Shown here: positions 1 through 7,545 of the stretch, piece after piece
How the letters are laid out: every line of letters begins with the position of its first letter
Position numbering within the stretch: position 1 is the stretch's first letter
Assembly: GCA_012961365.1 (NCBI GenBank)
Contig: DTZN01000058.1
Coordinates: forward strand, 1 to 15,502
Length of the DNA stretch: 15,502 nucleotides
Origin: Hydrogenothermaceae bacterium
GTDB lineage: Bacteria > Aquificota > Aquificia > Aquificales > Hydrogenothermaceae
Direction: 5' to 3'
The notes under the pieces: generated by a model
Databases searched by the model: none
Seen by the model: the letters and a program-made list of their open reading frames with translations, nothing else
What the model was told of the DNA's origin: nothing
Translations under genes and position numbers: made by a program

Positions 1-1
1 A

Positions 2-109
2 ATGCAAACTGGAAGTTTTGAAATAATTCTTTTTAAAATAGAGCTTTGGATAGAAAACAAAAAGTTTGATTTTTTTAAAACCCAATATAATAAGTTGTCG
101 GAATTTTAA
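2..109 (+). CDS. 3' end of a probable minor pseudopilin (GspI-like), partial
   Basis: An open frame runs in from the left edge and stops at TAA 107-109, directly against the ATG of the next gene (no gap), as in a translationally coupled operon. Only about 35 C-terminal residues are visible; they alternate hydrophobic and charged residues (FKIELWIENKKFDFFKTQY), consistent with the last beta strands of a pseudopilin globular domain. The identification as GspI rests on gene order, since GspI normally precedes GspJ in T2SS operons; the visible residues are not diagnostic. The ATG at position 2 may be internal. Confidence 0.5.
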   Translation: MQTGSFEIILFKIELWIENKKFDFFKTQYNKLSEF

Positions 110-733
110 ATGAAAGAAAAAGGATTTACCTTAATAGAGGTTTTAATTTCTATAACCATTTTATCTATTATTATAGGAGTAGCTGTATATTCCTTAAAAT
201 ATACTCTTAATATAATTGAGTATCTTAAGACACCTTCAACACAGGAAACCATAAACATATCATATTTAAGAGATTCAATAAGTAGTCTATTTTTCTTCCT
301 ATCAGAAGATGTAAAAACTAAGGATATACAAAAGAGATTTAAGTTTTTTTTCTACGGTGATAATAACAAATTGACATATATAACAACAAAGTCAGTTTTC
401 CACGAAAGAGATACATTATATATAGAACATATATATTTTAAAGAAAACAAAGTATACATAAAAGAACACCCTGTTTATTCCCCAAAAGTAGATTATAAAA
501 ATCCAAAAATTCCTAAGAATACAAAAAGTTTTGTCTTGTTAAAAGATATACAAAATTTTAAAATAACTTATTATGCCGATGGTTGGCAAGATAAAATAAA
601 AAATAAAATACCAAAGTTGATAAAGATAAGTTATACTAACAAAAAAGGTAGAAAATTGGAATTAATTTTTAAGCCAAAATCAGATTTTTATTTTAAAAAA
701 CAGCTAAATATTTACTATTTTAATCCAATGTAA
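110..733 (+). CDS. gspJ: T2SS minor pseudopilin GspJ-like
   Basis: The N-terminus is a type III (prepilin) signal: a short basic leader MKEKG, the peptidase site G5/F6, Glu at mature position +5 (residue 10) and a hydrophobic helix to about residue 30. The prepilin peptidase would cleave after Gly5 and methylate Phe6. The remaining ~175 residues would form the periplasmic globular domain. The length (207 aa) and position between another pseudopilin tail and GspK fit GspJ, part of the I-J-K complex at the pseudopilus tip. The start directly abuts the upstream stop. Assignment to J rather than another minor pseudopilin is by length and order; membership of the pseudopilin family is firm. Confidence 0.8.
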   Translation: MKEKGFTLIEVLISITILSIIIGVAVYSLKYTLNIIEYLKTPSTQETINISYLRDSISSLFFFLSEDVKTKDIQKRFKFFFYGDNNKLTYITTKSVFHERDTLYIEHIYFKENKVYIKEHPVYSPKVDYKNPKIPKNTKSFVLLKDIQNFKITYYADGWQDKIKNKIPKLIKISYTNKKGRKLELIFKPKSDFYFKKQLNIYYFNPM

Positions 734-739
734 AAAAGT

Positions 740-1654
740 ATGAAAAAAGAAAAAGGGTCGGCACTTATAATAGTTCTTGTTATATCGCTTATAATATTAT
801 CCTTAACAGCATACACTATAAAACTGTCAAAAGAAATAGTTTGGCAATCAAAATCGTTTTTGGATAAAATACAAGCAAAACTAGATGTAAAATCGGCATT
901 AGAAATTACAAAATACACAATAGCAGTTTCCTCTTTTAAAGAAAACTATGTAGAAAATAAATCTTTTCAAAAATTTTTACCACAAGAAATATATTTAACA
1001 GGGAAACCCATTAAAATGAAATCAACAACAATAAGACTTTATGATACTAGCAGTAAAATAAATGTATTTAATTTATCAAGAAATTATGTAAAAAAGCTTT
1101 ACTCCAATATAAAAACTGAAAAAAACCTTGCAGATATAGCCTATGATAGCTATTTAGACTGGAAAGATGAAGATAAACTAAAACATATAAACGGTGCAGA
1201 AGATTATTACTACAAAATAGAAAAAGGGTACAATTACACACCACGAAACAGTCAAGCAATCCAAGACAAAGAGGAGCTTAAAAATATAAGAGGTTTTATG
1301 AAAAATTATGCAAAAATAAAAGATAAACTAACCTTTGCTTATAGAGGAGGTCTTTTAAATATAAACACAGCTACTGTAGAAAGTTTATCCATATTGTTTA
1401 ATATCTCTTTAGATAAAGCAAAACAAATTATAAAAATAAGAGATAGAAAAGGTAGTTTAAATTTTTCAGATATACAAAACATAACTGGTAATAAAGCCGA
1501 TTTAGCTTTTGATATGCACTCAACATTTCCTTCAAGAGTTGTTATTATAAAGATAAATTCAAAAATAGGAGAAGCAAAAGAAAAATTAGAAGCAGTAATA
1601 GATTTTAATCCAACAGAAAATTATCCCTATACAGTGATAAAATATATAGAATGA
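740..1654 (+). CDS. gspK: T2SS minor pseudopilin GspK
   Basis: This is a large (304 aa) pseudopilin. The leader MKKEKG is followed by a hydrophobic helix (about residues 8-27) that lacks the Glu+5 of other pilins, a known hallmark of GspK, which caps the pseudopilus tip. About residues 134-160 hold the family signature of an acidic stretch followed by NGAEDYYYK (DWKDED ahead of it), near the metal-binding region of characterised GspK proteins. About residues 203-255 (LLNINTATVESL and onward) form a helix-hairpin-helix/SAM-like domain, the GspK insertion. It begins 6 bases after gspJ without a strong Shine-Dalgarno sequence, so translational coupling is likely. The stop overlaps the next ATG (ATGA). 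Confidence 0.88.
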   Translation: MKKEKGSALIIVLVISLIILSLTAYTIKLSKEIVWQSKSFLDKIQAKLDVKSALEITKYTIAVSSFKENYVENKSFQKFLPQEIYLTGKPIKMKSTTIRLYDTSSKINVFNLSRNYVKKLYSNIKTEKNLADIAYDSYLDWKDEDKLKHINGAEDYYYKIEKGYNYTPRNSQAIQDKEELKNIRGFMKNYAKIKDKLTFAYRGGLLNINTATVESLSILFNISLDKAKQIIKIRDRKGSLNFSDIQNITGNKADLAFDMHSTFPSRVVIIKINSKIGEAKEKLEAVIDFNPTENYPYTVIKYIE

Positions 1655-2646
1655 TATTAACAAGACTACTTAGAAAGCTTATTAATATAATTACTGTAGA
1701 AGATACTTATTTTGTTTTTGTCCAAAAACCACAAAATGTGAAACTATCTAAAGAAGCCATATTTTTAAATTATAAACATTTATCTCCCTTTAAAAATGGA
1801 GACTTAATCTATTTACAAACGAAAAATAGTATATTCATATGGTTTACTAAAAATAAATTATCTAACAAAAATAAAGTTTATATCCCTGAAGGATATTTAA
1901 TTTATAAAAGCTTAAAAACAAAAAAAGAAGCTATTGGAATAACAGAAAAAACAAAAGATACCTATATACTATCAGTTATAAAAAACAACTTACTATTATC
2001 TCAAATAATAGTCAAAAATAGCAATTTAAACCAAAAAATACTTTTTTTAACAAAAGAATACTCGCTAAAAAATCCAGAAAAAATAGATATTCCAATTTCA
2101 AAATTAAACCTCTCATTTACCGATATACTTTTATTTTCAAATTTTTCTTTTAAAAAAGAAGAATTATATAAATCTACATTAAAAACAATATCACTACCAA
2201 TCTCCATATTTGTCATATTGCAAACTATATTTTTCTTTTTAATGAGCCAGCATTTAGAAGAAAAAATAAAGGAAAAAACAGATTATTTAAACAAGCTTAA
2301 AGAACAAACTAAAGATACGAAAAAACTCTTATACTTACTTGAAGAAAAAAAACAGTTTTGGGAAACATTTTTAAAAACAGAAAAAAAATATCCGTCTATA
2401 TACTACGTATTAAATGAAATAGCAAAAGTAATCAGCAGTAAAAATGGATATATAAACAGTTTAGAATTTAATGAAAATGTTATTACACTATGGGCAGGGC
2501 TAAAAGCAGGAGACACAAGTTTAGTAAATGATTTATTAAAAACTGGTGTATTTAAAGAAGTCAAGATAATATCTTCTGTAAAAGATAGACATAAAGATAA
2601 TTATGAGATTATAAATATGGAAATATATCTTAAGGAAAAAAGATGA
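1651..2646 (+). CDS. gspL: T2SS inner-membrane assembly protein GspL-like
   Basis: This 331-aa protein has the GspL layout. A cytoplasmic N-terminal domain (about 1-175), which in GspL binds the ATPase GspE, precedes one transmembrane helix (about 178-199, rich in Ile/Phe). A charged coiled coil follows (about 201-245), then a periplasmic ferredoxin-like domain (about 246-331). The N-terminal half is divergent and no strong motif is visible, so the call rests on architecture and on its place between GspK and a GspM-like gene. It could equally be described as a PilM/PilN-type fused platform protein. The start overlaps the gspK stop by four bases (ATGA), and its own stop overlaps the next gene the same way. 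Confidence 0.72.
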   Translation: MILTRLLRKLINIITVEDTYFVFVQKPQNVKLSKEAIFLNYKHLSPFKNGDLIYLQTKNSIFIWFTKNKLSNKNKVYIPEGYLIYKSLKTKKEAIGITEKTKDTYILSVIKNNLLLSQIIVKNSNLNQKILFLTKEYSLKNPEKIDIPISKLNLSFTDILLFSNFSFKKEELYKSTLKTISLPISIFVILQTIFFFLMSQHLEEKIKEKTDYLNKLKEQTKDTKKLLYLLEEKKQFWETFLKTEKKYPSIYYVLNEIAKVISSKNGYINSLEFNENVITLWAGLKAGDTSLVNDLLKTGVFKEVKIISSVKDRHKDNYEIINMEIYLKEKR

Positions 2647-2876
2647 ATAAACACTTTTTGATGCTTTTGATTTCCATTACTTTGTATGTAGGTTATACTA
2701 CAGATTTAGAACAAAAGGTAAAACAGCTTTCAAACCAGTTAATGCTTATAAATGTAAAAATATATCAAAACAATCAATTATTAAAATATAAAGAAAAGAT
2801 ACTTAAACAAATCAAAGAAAAACTCAAAATAGCAAAAACAAATGAAAAAAAAAATGTTTTCAGCAAAAATAAATGA
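2643..2876 (+). CDS. gspM: GspM-like protein, N-terminal part (split frame)
   Basis: The start ATG overlaps the gspL stop (ATGA). The 77-residue frame encodes a short N-terminal membrane anchor (about residues 4-18) and a Lys/Gln-rich coiled coil (about 20-70). It then runs across ten A residues (2845-2854) and stops at 2874-2876. This is the first half of a GspM/PilO architecture; the missing ferredoxin-like half is in the +1 frame of the following ORF. Losing one A (or gaining two) would fuse the two into one protein of 174 residues, a normal GspM length. Possible explanations are a homopolymer sequencing error, a true frameshift mutation, or transcriptional slippage on the A-run making both forms. 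Confidence 0.65.
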   Translation: MNKHFLMLLISITLYVGYTTDLEQKVKQLSNQLMLINVKIYQNNQLLKYKEKILKQIKEKLKIAKTNEKKNVFSKNK

Positions 2877-3168
2877 TAGTATAGCTTTGGGAAAAATACA
2901 AGGATTTACAAAAGAGATTGCAAAAAAAACAGGAGTGGAAGTGGTTGTTTCAAACTGGGGAGAGCCTGTATCAAAAGGAAAATACAAAAAACTTCCAGTT
3001 TCCTTTACAATAAGAGCTTATCCACAGCAACTGACTTTATTTTTTGACCAGTTATACTCTTATGATAAATTCCTTAAAATAGATACCCTTACAATAGGAA
3101 AATTTAGAAAAGAAAAGTTAGTCTTATCCTTCACAATAGCAGGTTATAAGTTGGAGAAAAAAAATTGA
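2842..3168 (+). CDS. gspM: GspM-like protein, C-terminal ferredoxin-like part (split frame)
   Basis: This 108-residue frame overlaps the previous one by 35 bases in the +1 frame. After a short helix (IQGFTKEIAKKTGVEV) it has the pattern of a GspM/PilO ferredoxin-like domain: a strand-helix-strand ending in Pro-Val-Ser-Phe-Thr-Ile, a helix around QLTLFFDQLYSYDKF, and final strands ending LSFTIAGY. By itself it has no membrane anchor and no signal peptide, so it could not reach the periplasm unless fused to the upstream part. The ATG at 2842 sits just ahead of the A-run and has no Shine-Dalgarno sequence, so independent initiation is doubtful. The stop TGA overlaps the TTG start of gspC. Confidence 0.62.
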   Translation: MKKKMFSAKINDSIALGKIQGFTKEIAKKTGVEVVVSNWGEPVSKGKYKKLPVSFTIRAYPQQLTLFFDQLYSYDKFLKIDTLTIGKFRKEKLVLSFTIAGYKLEKKN

Positions 3169-3734
3169 AAAAAGTTATGTTTAATATTTTATTAACGGTA
3201 TTTATACTAATGTATATATATTACCTATATTTGGATATTATTAGTTATAGCAAACCTGAAAAACAAAAAATCAATATAAATATACCTGAAATACCAACTT
3301 TAAAAGCAGAAAAAATACAAAGTTCAGTAATAGGTGAGCCAAAAATTTGGGATTTAAAGTATGTTAAGAACATAGCCATTTTAAACAAAAAGATAAAACA
3401 GTTTGAAAATAAGTGTATAACTTACTTTTTTAAAAAAAGAGGTAAAATATACACAATAGAGCTATCTACAGGAAAGAATTTAAAATTTTTCGGTATAACA
3501 GAAAAAGAAAATAAAAAATATGCAATATTTTATGATAAATCTAAAAAAAACAAAAAAGTATTTTTAGTCAAAGAAGGAGAAAAAATTGATAAATTTTTAA
3601 TTTTGAAAAAAATTACAAACAACAATGTAGTATTGGAAAATATATCAAACTGTAAACAAAAGCAAATCATAACTTTAGAAATTCTTTCTGTAGATATAAA
3701 AAAATATAAAAAGAAAAAAGAGGAAATAAAATGA
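3165..3734 (+). CDS. gspC: T2SS inner-membrane protein GspC-like (HR domain)
   Basis: This 189-aa protein has a short basic N-terminus, one transmembrane helix (about 6-27), a polar linker with Pro-rich IPEIPTLKAEK, and a small beta-rich domain (about 104-176). That domain carries the GspC/PilP homology-region pattern: a GITEKENKKYAIF strand pair, then VFLVKEGEKI, then a strand NVVLEN. This domain is known to contact the N0 domain of the secretin, which is the next gene. There is no PDZ or coiled-coil tail, so it is a short GspC. The chosen start is TTG at 3165, preceded by GGAG at 3153-3156 with 8-base spacing; the ATG four codons later lacks such a site. It overlaps both neighbours by four bases. 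Confidence 0.75.
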   Translation: MKKVMFNILLTVFILMYIYYLYLDIISYSKPEKQKININIPEIPTLKAEKIQSSVIGEPKIWDLKYVKNIAILNKKIKQFENKCITYFFKKRGKIYTIELSTGKNLKFFGITEKENKKYAIFYDKSKKNKKVFLVKEGEKIDKFLILKKITNNNVVLENISNCKQKQIITLEILSVDIKKYKKKKEEIK

Positions 3735-5818
3735 AAAGATATACACTGTTTGGTGTTTTATTATTAAGTTTAGTAATAATATTATCTTCTTGTGGAAGTA
3801 AAAAAGATGCAAATATAAATAAATACTTCTTTAAATCCCAATTAAAACCAAAAATAGTTCCTGTTTCAAAGAGAAAAAGTAGAATAACCACCAAAAAAAC
3901 TATCAACAAAACTATAAAAACAAAAAAAACAGAAACTAAAAAAGCAAAATTATTAAAAGTTCCACAGTTTATAGAAACAGAAAATATTTCTATATCAACA
4001 TTTTTACCAAAAACAAAGACTGACGAAAAAATAAAATTTCCAAAAGAAGAGATACAAATATCTGTAGAGGATATGCCTATATACGATTTTATAAATTTAG
4101 TTTTTGGTCAATTACTAAACTTAAACTACATAATTTCTCCAGAAGTGCAAAATCTTAGAAAAAATATAACCCTTAATATGACATCAAAAATGGAACCTAA
4201 AAAGTTTTTACAATTTATTATTGATTTTCTTAAAGATTATCAAATCCAAGTTTTATATAAAGATAATGTTTTTTACATAAAAAGAAAAAAAAGAGTTAGA
4301 GCTAAAATTACATACTCAGATAATATTATAATAGGAAGAAACATACCATCAGATATATCACCAGATTTAAATATAACTATGGTTATACCACTGTTTTATA
4401 TAAGTAATAACCAGTTTTCTAGATTAATCAGACAGTTTGTAAATTCTAACGAAGTTTTAATAGATTTTATAGGAAGAAGCACAGTAATAGTTTCTGGAAA
4501 AGTAAAAAATTTACTAAAAATAGAAAAACTGATAAAAGTTTTTGATAGACCATACTTTTCAAAAAAACACATTTATATAGCAGATGTAGAATATCTAACC
4601 TCTGAAGAAATTGCTAAAGAACTGGAAAAGGTGTTAAAACCAATAGGAATACCAATATCAGATAAATCAAAGGAAAACTCGTTAACAATAATACCTTTAA
4701 AAAGAAATAACTCTCTTTTACTTATATCTCCTAAAAAAGAATGGATAGATACTGCTATATACTGGAAAAACCAGATAGACACAATAGATGCCTTTGCAGA
4801 AGAACCACAATTATTTATATACAAACCTAAAAATCGCTCAGCAGATGAACTTGCAAAGGTATTACAGAAAGTATTGCAGTCAGCACACATAAACATACCA
4901 GCACAGAAAACCAAAACAAAAAAACAAACAAGTAAAATAGGAAATAAAAACCTTAATATATCTGTAGATGAAGAAAGAAACAGCATAGTGGTTATGGCAT
5001 ATCCATCAGAGTATAAAAAAATAAAACGAATACTTGAAAAACTTGATACACAGCCAAAACAAGTATTAGTAGAAGTAACAATAGCAGAGATAACACTTAC
5101 AGACCAATTGCAGTTTGGGTTTGAATGGTTTTTAAAACATTCTGATAGTAGTTTTATAGGAGAATTAAAAACCCTTGGAGGACTTGGAATAGGGGGAGCA
5201 GGCTTTAATTACTCTTTAATAGAAACAAGTGGAAAGCTTAGTATGCTATTTAATGCATTTGCAAAGAAAAATCTTATAAATATAGTTTCTACTCCTCACA
5301 TAGTTGTGCTTGATGGAAAAGAAGCAACAATAAGAGTAGGAACAGAAGTGCCAGTAGTTTTAAGTGAAACAACTGCAACAGATATAACAAATACAACAGG
5401 ACAACCAAGCATATTAAGAAATGTTCAATATAGAAACACAGGAGTTTTACTTTCTGTAAAACCTACAATAACTTCAGATGATAATCTAAATATTGAAATA
5501 TCTCAAGAATTAAGTGAAGCCCAAACAAACAGTGTTTCAAACATAGATTCTCCATTAATACTAAATAGAAGTATAAACACTATACTAAATATAAAATCAG
5601 GACAAACAGTTTTACTTGGTGGACTTATAAGTAAGAATACAAGTAAAAGTCGCTCAAAAATTCCATTTCTTGGAAATTTACCATTGATAGGTAATTTATT
5701 TAGTGTAGATTCTAAAGGAAAAAGCAAAACAGAGTTGATAATTCTTATAACGCCCTATATAATAAATAATAATAATGAACTTGACAACATAGTAAAAAAG
5801 ATATACAGTAAAGAATAA
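3731..5818 (+). CDS. gspD: T2SS outer-membrane secretin GspD, lipoprotein
   Basis: This 695-aa secretin forms the outer-membrane pore of the T2SS. Residues 1-20 are a lipoprotein signal peptide with lipobox LSSC, so Cys21 would be lipidated. A Lys/Thr-rich linker (about 38-76) follows, then N0 (about 107-190) and repeated N1-N3 modules (about 213-275, 278-350 and 358-440). The C-terminal secretin domain (about 443-680) shows VEVTIAEITL at its start, VSTPHIVVLDGKEA, the VGTEVPVV gate region, SGQTVLLGGLI and the closing PFLGNLPLIGNLF / ELIILITPYII signature. No C-terminal pilotin-binding S-domain is evident, which fits a self-lipidated secretin. The start overlaps the gspC stop (ATGA). It is the last T2SS gene in the run. 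Confidence 0.95.
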   Translation: MKRYTLFGVLLLSLVIILSSCGSKKDANINKYFFKSQLKPKIVPVSKRKSRITTKKTINKTIKTKKTETKKAKLLKVPQFIETENISISTFLPKTKTDEKIKFPKEEIQISVEDMPIYDFINLVFGQLLNLNYIISPEVQNLRKNITLNMTSKMEPKKFLQFIIDFLKDYQIQVLYKDNVFYIKRKKRVRAKITYSDNIIIGRNIPSDISPDLNITMVIPLFYISNNQFSRLIRQFVNSNEVLIDFIGRSTVIVSGKVKNLLKIEKLIKVFDRPYFSKKHIYIADVEYLTSEEIAKELEKVLKPIGIPISDKSKENSLTIIPLKRNNSLLLISPKKEWIDTAIYWKNQIDTIDAFAEEPQLFIYKPKNRSADELAKVLQKVLQSAHINIPAQKTKTKKQTSKIGNKNLNISVDEERNSIVVMAYPSEYKKIKRILEKLDTQPKQVLVEVTIAEITLTDQLQFGFEWFLKHSDSSFIGELKTLGGLGIGGAGFNYSLIETSGKLSMLFNAFAKKNLINIVSTPHIVVLDGKEATIRVGTEVPVVLSETTATDITNTTGQPSILRNVQYRNTGVLLSVKPTITSDDNLNIEISQELSEAQTNSVSNIDSPLILNRSINTILNIKSGQTVLLGGLISKNTSKSRSKIPFLGNLPLIGNLFSVDSKGKSKTELIILITPYIINNNNELDNIVKKIYSKE
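5781..5807 (+). promoter_or_regulatory. Candidate promoter for the secreted-protein gene
   Basis: Inside the 3' end of gspD there is a perfect TTGACA (5781-5786) and a TATACA (5802-5807). The spacer is 15 bases, shorter than the 16-18 optimum, which lowers confidence. Initiation here would give a leader of about 35 bases ending in the strong ribosome binding site at 5838-5843. It would allow expression independent of the secretion operon. This is a sequence match only. Confidence 0.35.
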
Positions 5819-5837
5819 GAATTTTAATTTAATAAAA

Positions 5838-5843
5838 AGGAGG
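5838..5843 (+). promoter_or_regulatory. Strong Shine-Dalgarno (AGGAGG)
   Basis: A full AGGAGG lies 7 bases before the ATG at 5851. It contrasts with the T2SS genes upstream, which mostly rely on stop/start overlap with weak or no Shine-Dalgarno. This implies efficient independent translation of the secreted protein. Confidence 0.8.
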
Positions 5844-5850
5844 GTTTAAC

Positions 5851-7494
5851 ATGAAGAAGTTTTTAAAAACAGCTATTTTTGGTGCCTCTATTGTAGGTAT
5901 AACTTTTAGTTCTTCAGTTGCAGGAGAATTAATGTTGGATGAAGATGGAGATTATACAACATATGAAGATGCTATTACCGTTGCAGCAGAAGCAGCTCCC
6001 GCATTAGGTGGCCAAAATTATGATTTAGATCCTAGTACAAATACGCCATTGGGAAATACTATAGGTAGAACAATACTCTACAAAGCTGGTATTACGCTCA
6101 ATGAAGGGGATAAAGTAAGATTTCGTTTGACGAATGCAACTTTTGCTGACCAAAACTACTATCTTATTGTTTGTGAAAGTATTAATGATAGGGAACTTGA
6201 TGGTGATAATGCAGGTGATGCTGGTTATAAGAGTGAATGTTTTGAGCTTGGAAATATTGTTGGAGGTGGAAATGGAGAAGATTATGTGACACTTCGTATA
6301 GCAAAACCTCCAGGAGTAACAGTAGATAATAACACTATTTATATTTTATCAGCAAATAATGATACAAGTGGAAATACATATCAAACAGGCGATAATATCA
6401 CTATAAGATTAGATGATAATATTAATGCTTCTTCTAATGTTTCAATATCTGTTGACCTTGCTGAAGATGTGGGGGGTACAGCTTTAGATTTAGCAGAAGC
6501 AGACCCTATAAATATAATTACATGGGAAAAGCAGTTTGCAATTTCATTTGACAAAGGTAATTCTACTATTGATGTTTCTGCAGCTTCTGCCAGAAAGAAA
6601 TTTGTAGAAGAAGGTAATGCTAATGATATTTTAATTTCAAACGAAGATACTGATGAGCTTGCATCATCTGGAAGAATAACAATATATAATGATAGTGATA
6701 GTTCTGTAGAAGATTATATTACTCTTGATGCGAATGATACTTTGGAAGTTACATTGGGAGATAATTCAACAGACAGAAGCGCTTGGGATTATGGAGGCAA
6801 TAGAGTGTTTATAGATTGGGATGATACTAATAATACTGGCGACCAATCAGGAAATGATGGTGGTAATGATAAACTATTTGATCCTAATACTCATACTGCA
6901 TCTATCCCAGGGAATAAGCTTCCAGACCATGGCCACTCTTTAACAGAGGATGTGTATCTTGGAGTAGATGGCCAAAATATTTTAAATCAACAAACTATTC
7001 CTATAAGTGCTACTTTAAGTTTTGATGAAGGATATGATGCAGTAACTGCTTCTGATAATGAATTCATAACTTGGAGAATAGGTGGATATCAAGCAATAAT
7101 TCCTTATGGTATGAACGGGGTAATAGGTGCTTCTTGCATCATAAATAACAACGCATCTTCTCCTGCAGATATTTATGTTGATGTTTTAACTGCTGAAGGT
7201 ATATCTACTATTGGGTCTTTACCAACTAACTTAAACTTAGGTTCTTTAGATGGAAAAGAAAGTGGTATACTTGTAATAAATGGCGATAAAATTAAACTTT
7301 ATGTAAATGGAGTATTAGAAGGAAGTGCAGATATATCTTCCTTAGGAGAAAACAGAAGATATTCTTTAAGATTAACTGTAACTGCAGATAATAATTCTGT
7401 TTATATTTCTTGCTCTCAAAAAGTTGAAGGAGAAGTTGGCTCAAGGAACATGCCAATTTATACAAACCAAAATGATGTAAATTGGAGATATTAA
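5851..7494 (+). CDS. Large acidic secreted protein of unknown family
   Basis: I do not recognise this 547-aa protein. It starts with a Sec signal peptide: basic KK, a hydrophobic core and a likely cut after Ala24 (SSVA/GE). The mature chain is rich in Asp, Asn, Gly, Ser and Thr, poor in Lys compared with its neighbours, and appears to be all beta. Four cysteines fall as two likely disulfide pairs, C108/C130 and C429/C521. An Asp/Asn/Gly-rich stretch (about 305-345) separates an N-terminal ~300-residue region from a C-terminal domain (about 380-547); such stretches often bind calcium, but no canonical repeat is seen. There is no membrane anchor after the signal. It lies 32 bases after gspD with its own strong ribosome binding site, and a terminator follows. 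It may be a T2SS cargo or a surface-layer/surface-adhesive protein; this is inference from position and composition. Confidence 0.9.
   Translation: MKKFLKTAIFGASIVGITFSSSVAGELMLDEDGDYTTYEDAITVAAEAAPALGGQNYDLDPSTNTPLGNTIGRTILYKAGITLNEGDKVRFRLTNATFADQNYYLIVCESINDRELDGDNAGDAGYKSECFELGNIVGGGNGEDYVTLRIAKPPGVTVDNNTIYILSANNDTSGNTYQTGDNITIRLDDNINASSNVSISVDLAEDVGGTALDLAEADPINIITWEKQFAISFDKGNSTIDVSAASARKKFVEEGNANDILISNEDTDELASSGRITIYNDSDSSVEDYITLDANDTLEVTLGDNSTDRSAWDYGGNRVFIDWDDTNNTGDQSGNDGGNDKLFDPNTHTASIPGNKLPDHGHSLTEDVYLGVDGQNILNQQTIPISATLSFDEGYDAVTASDNEFITWRIGGYQAIIPYGMNGVIGASCIINNNASSPADIYVDVLTAEGISTIGSLPTNLNLGSLDGKESGILVINGDKIKLYVNGVLEGSADISSLGENRRYSLRLTVTADNNSVYISCSQKVEGEVGSRNMPIYTNQNDVNWRY
7436..7464 (+). 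promoter_or_regulatory. Possible promoter ahead of the glycan operon
   Basis: Within the 3' end of the secreted-protein gene, TTGGCT (7436-7441) and TATACA (7459-7464) are separated by 17 bases; each matches the sigma70 consensus at four of six positions. A transcript from here would cross the hairpin at 7510-7540 before reaching the flippase start. Weak evidence in DNA this AT-rich. Confidence 0.2.
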
Positions 7495-7509
7495 TTTATA
7501 AGTTTTAAA

Positions 7510-7545
7510 AAAAGACCCTTCTATAAGAGGAGGGTCTTTTGTTTT
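7510..7545 (+). terminator. Rho-independent terminator overlapping the next ribosome binding site
   Basis: A 13-pair stem (7510-7522 with 7528-7540, one G-U pair) with a 5-base loop ends in TTTT-G-TTTT. It lies 15 bases after the secreted-protein stop and is the only clear intrinsic terminator in the window. The opposite strand also has a T-run after the stem, so it could act in both directions. The 3' arm contains AGGAGG (7528-7533) and the first two bases of the TTG start of the next gene, so in a read-through transcript the hairpin would hide that ribosome binding site. Confidence 0.85.

Noticed and set aside
4573..4986. 137-codon open frame on the - strand inside gspD
   Set aside because: It lies wholly within the secretin coding region, has no ribosome binding site, and its Ser/Phe-rich composition is what the reverse of AT-rich coding DNA gives.
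5938..5974. DEDGD motif near the mature N-terminus of the secreted protein, as an EF-hand or dockerin calcium loop
   Set aside because: The Gly and acidic residues do not fall at the spacing needed for an EF-hand loop, and no second repeat is present.
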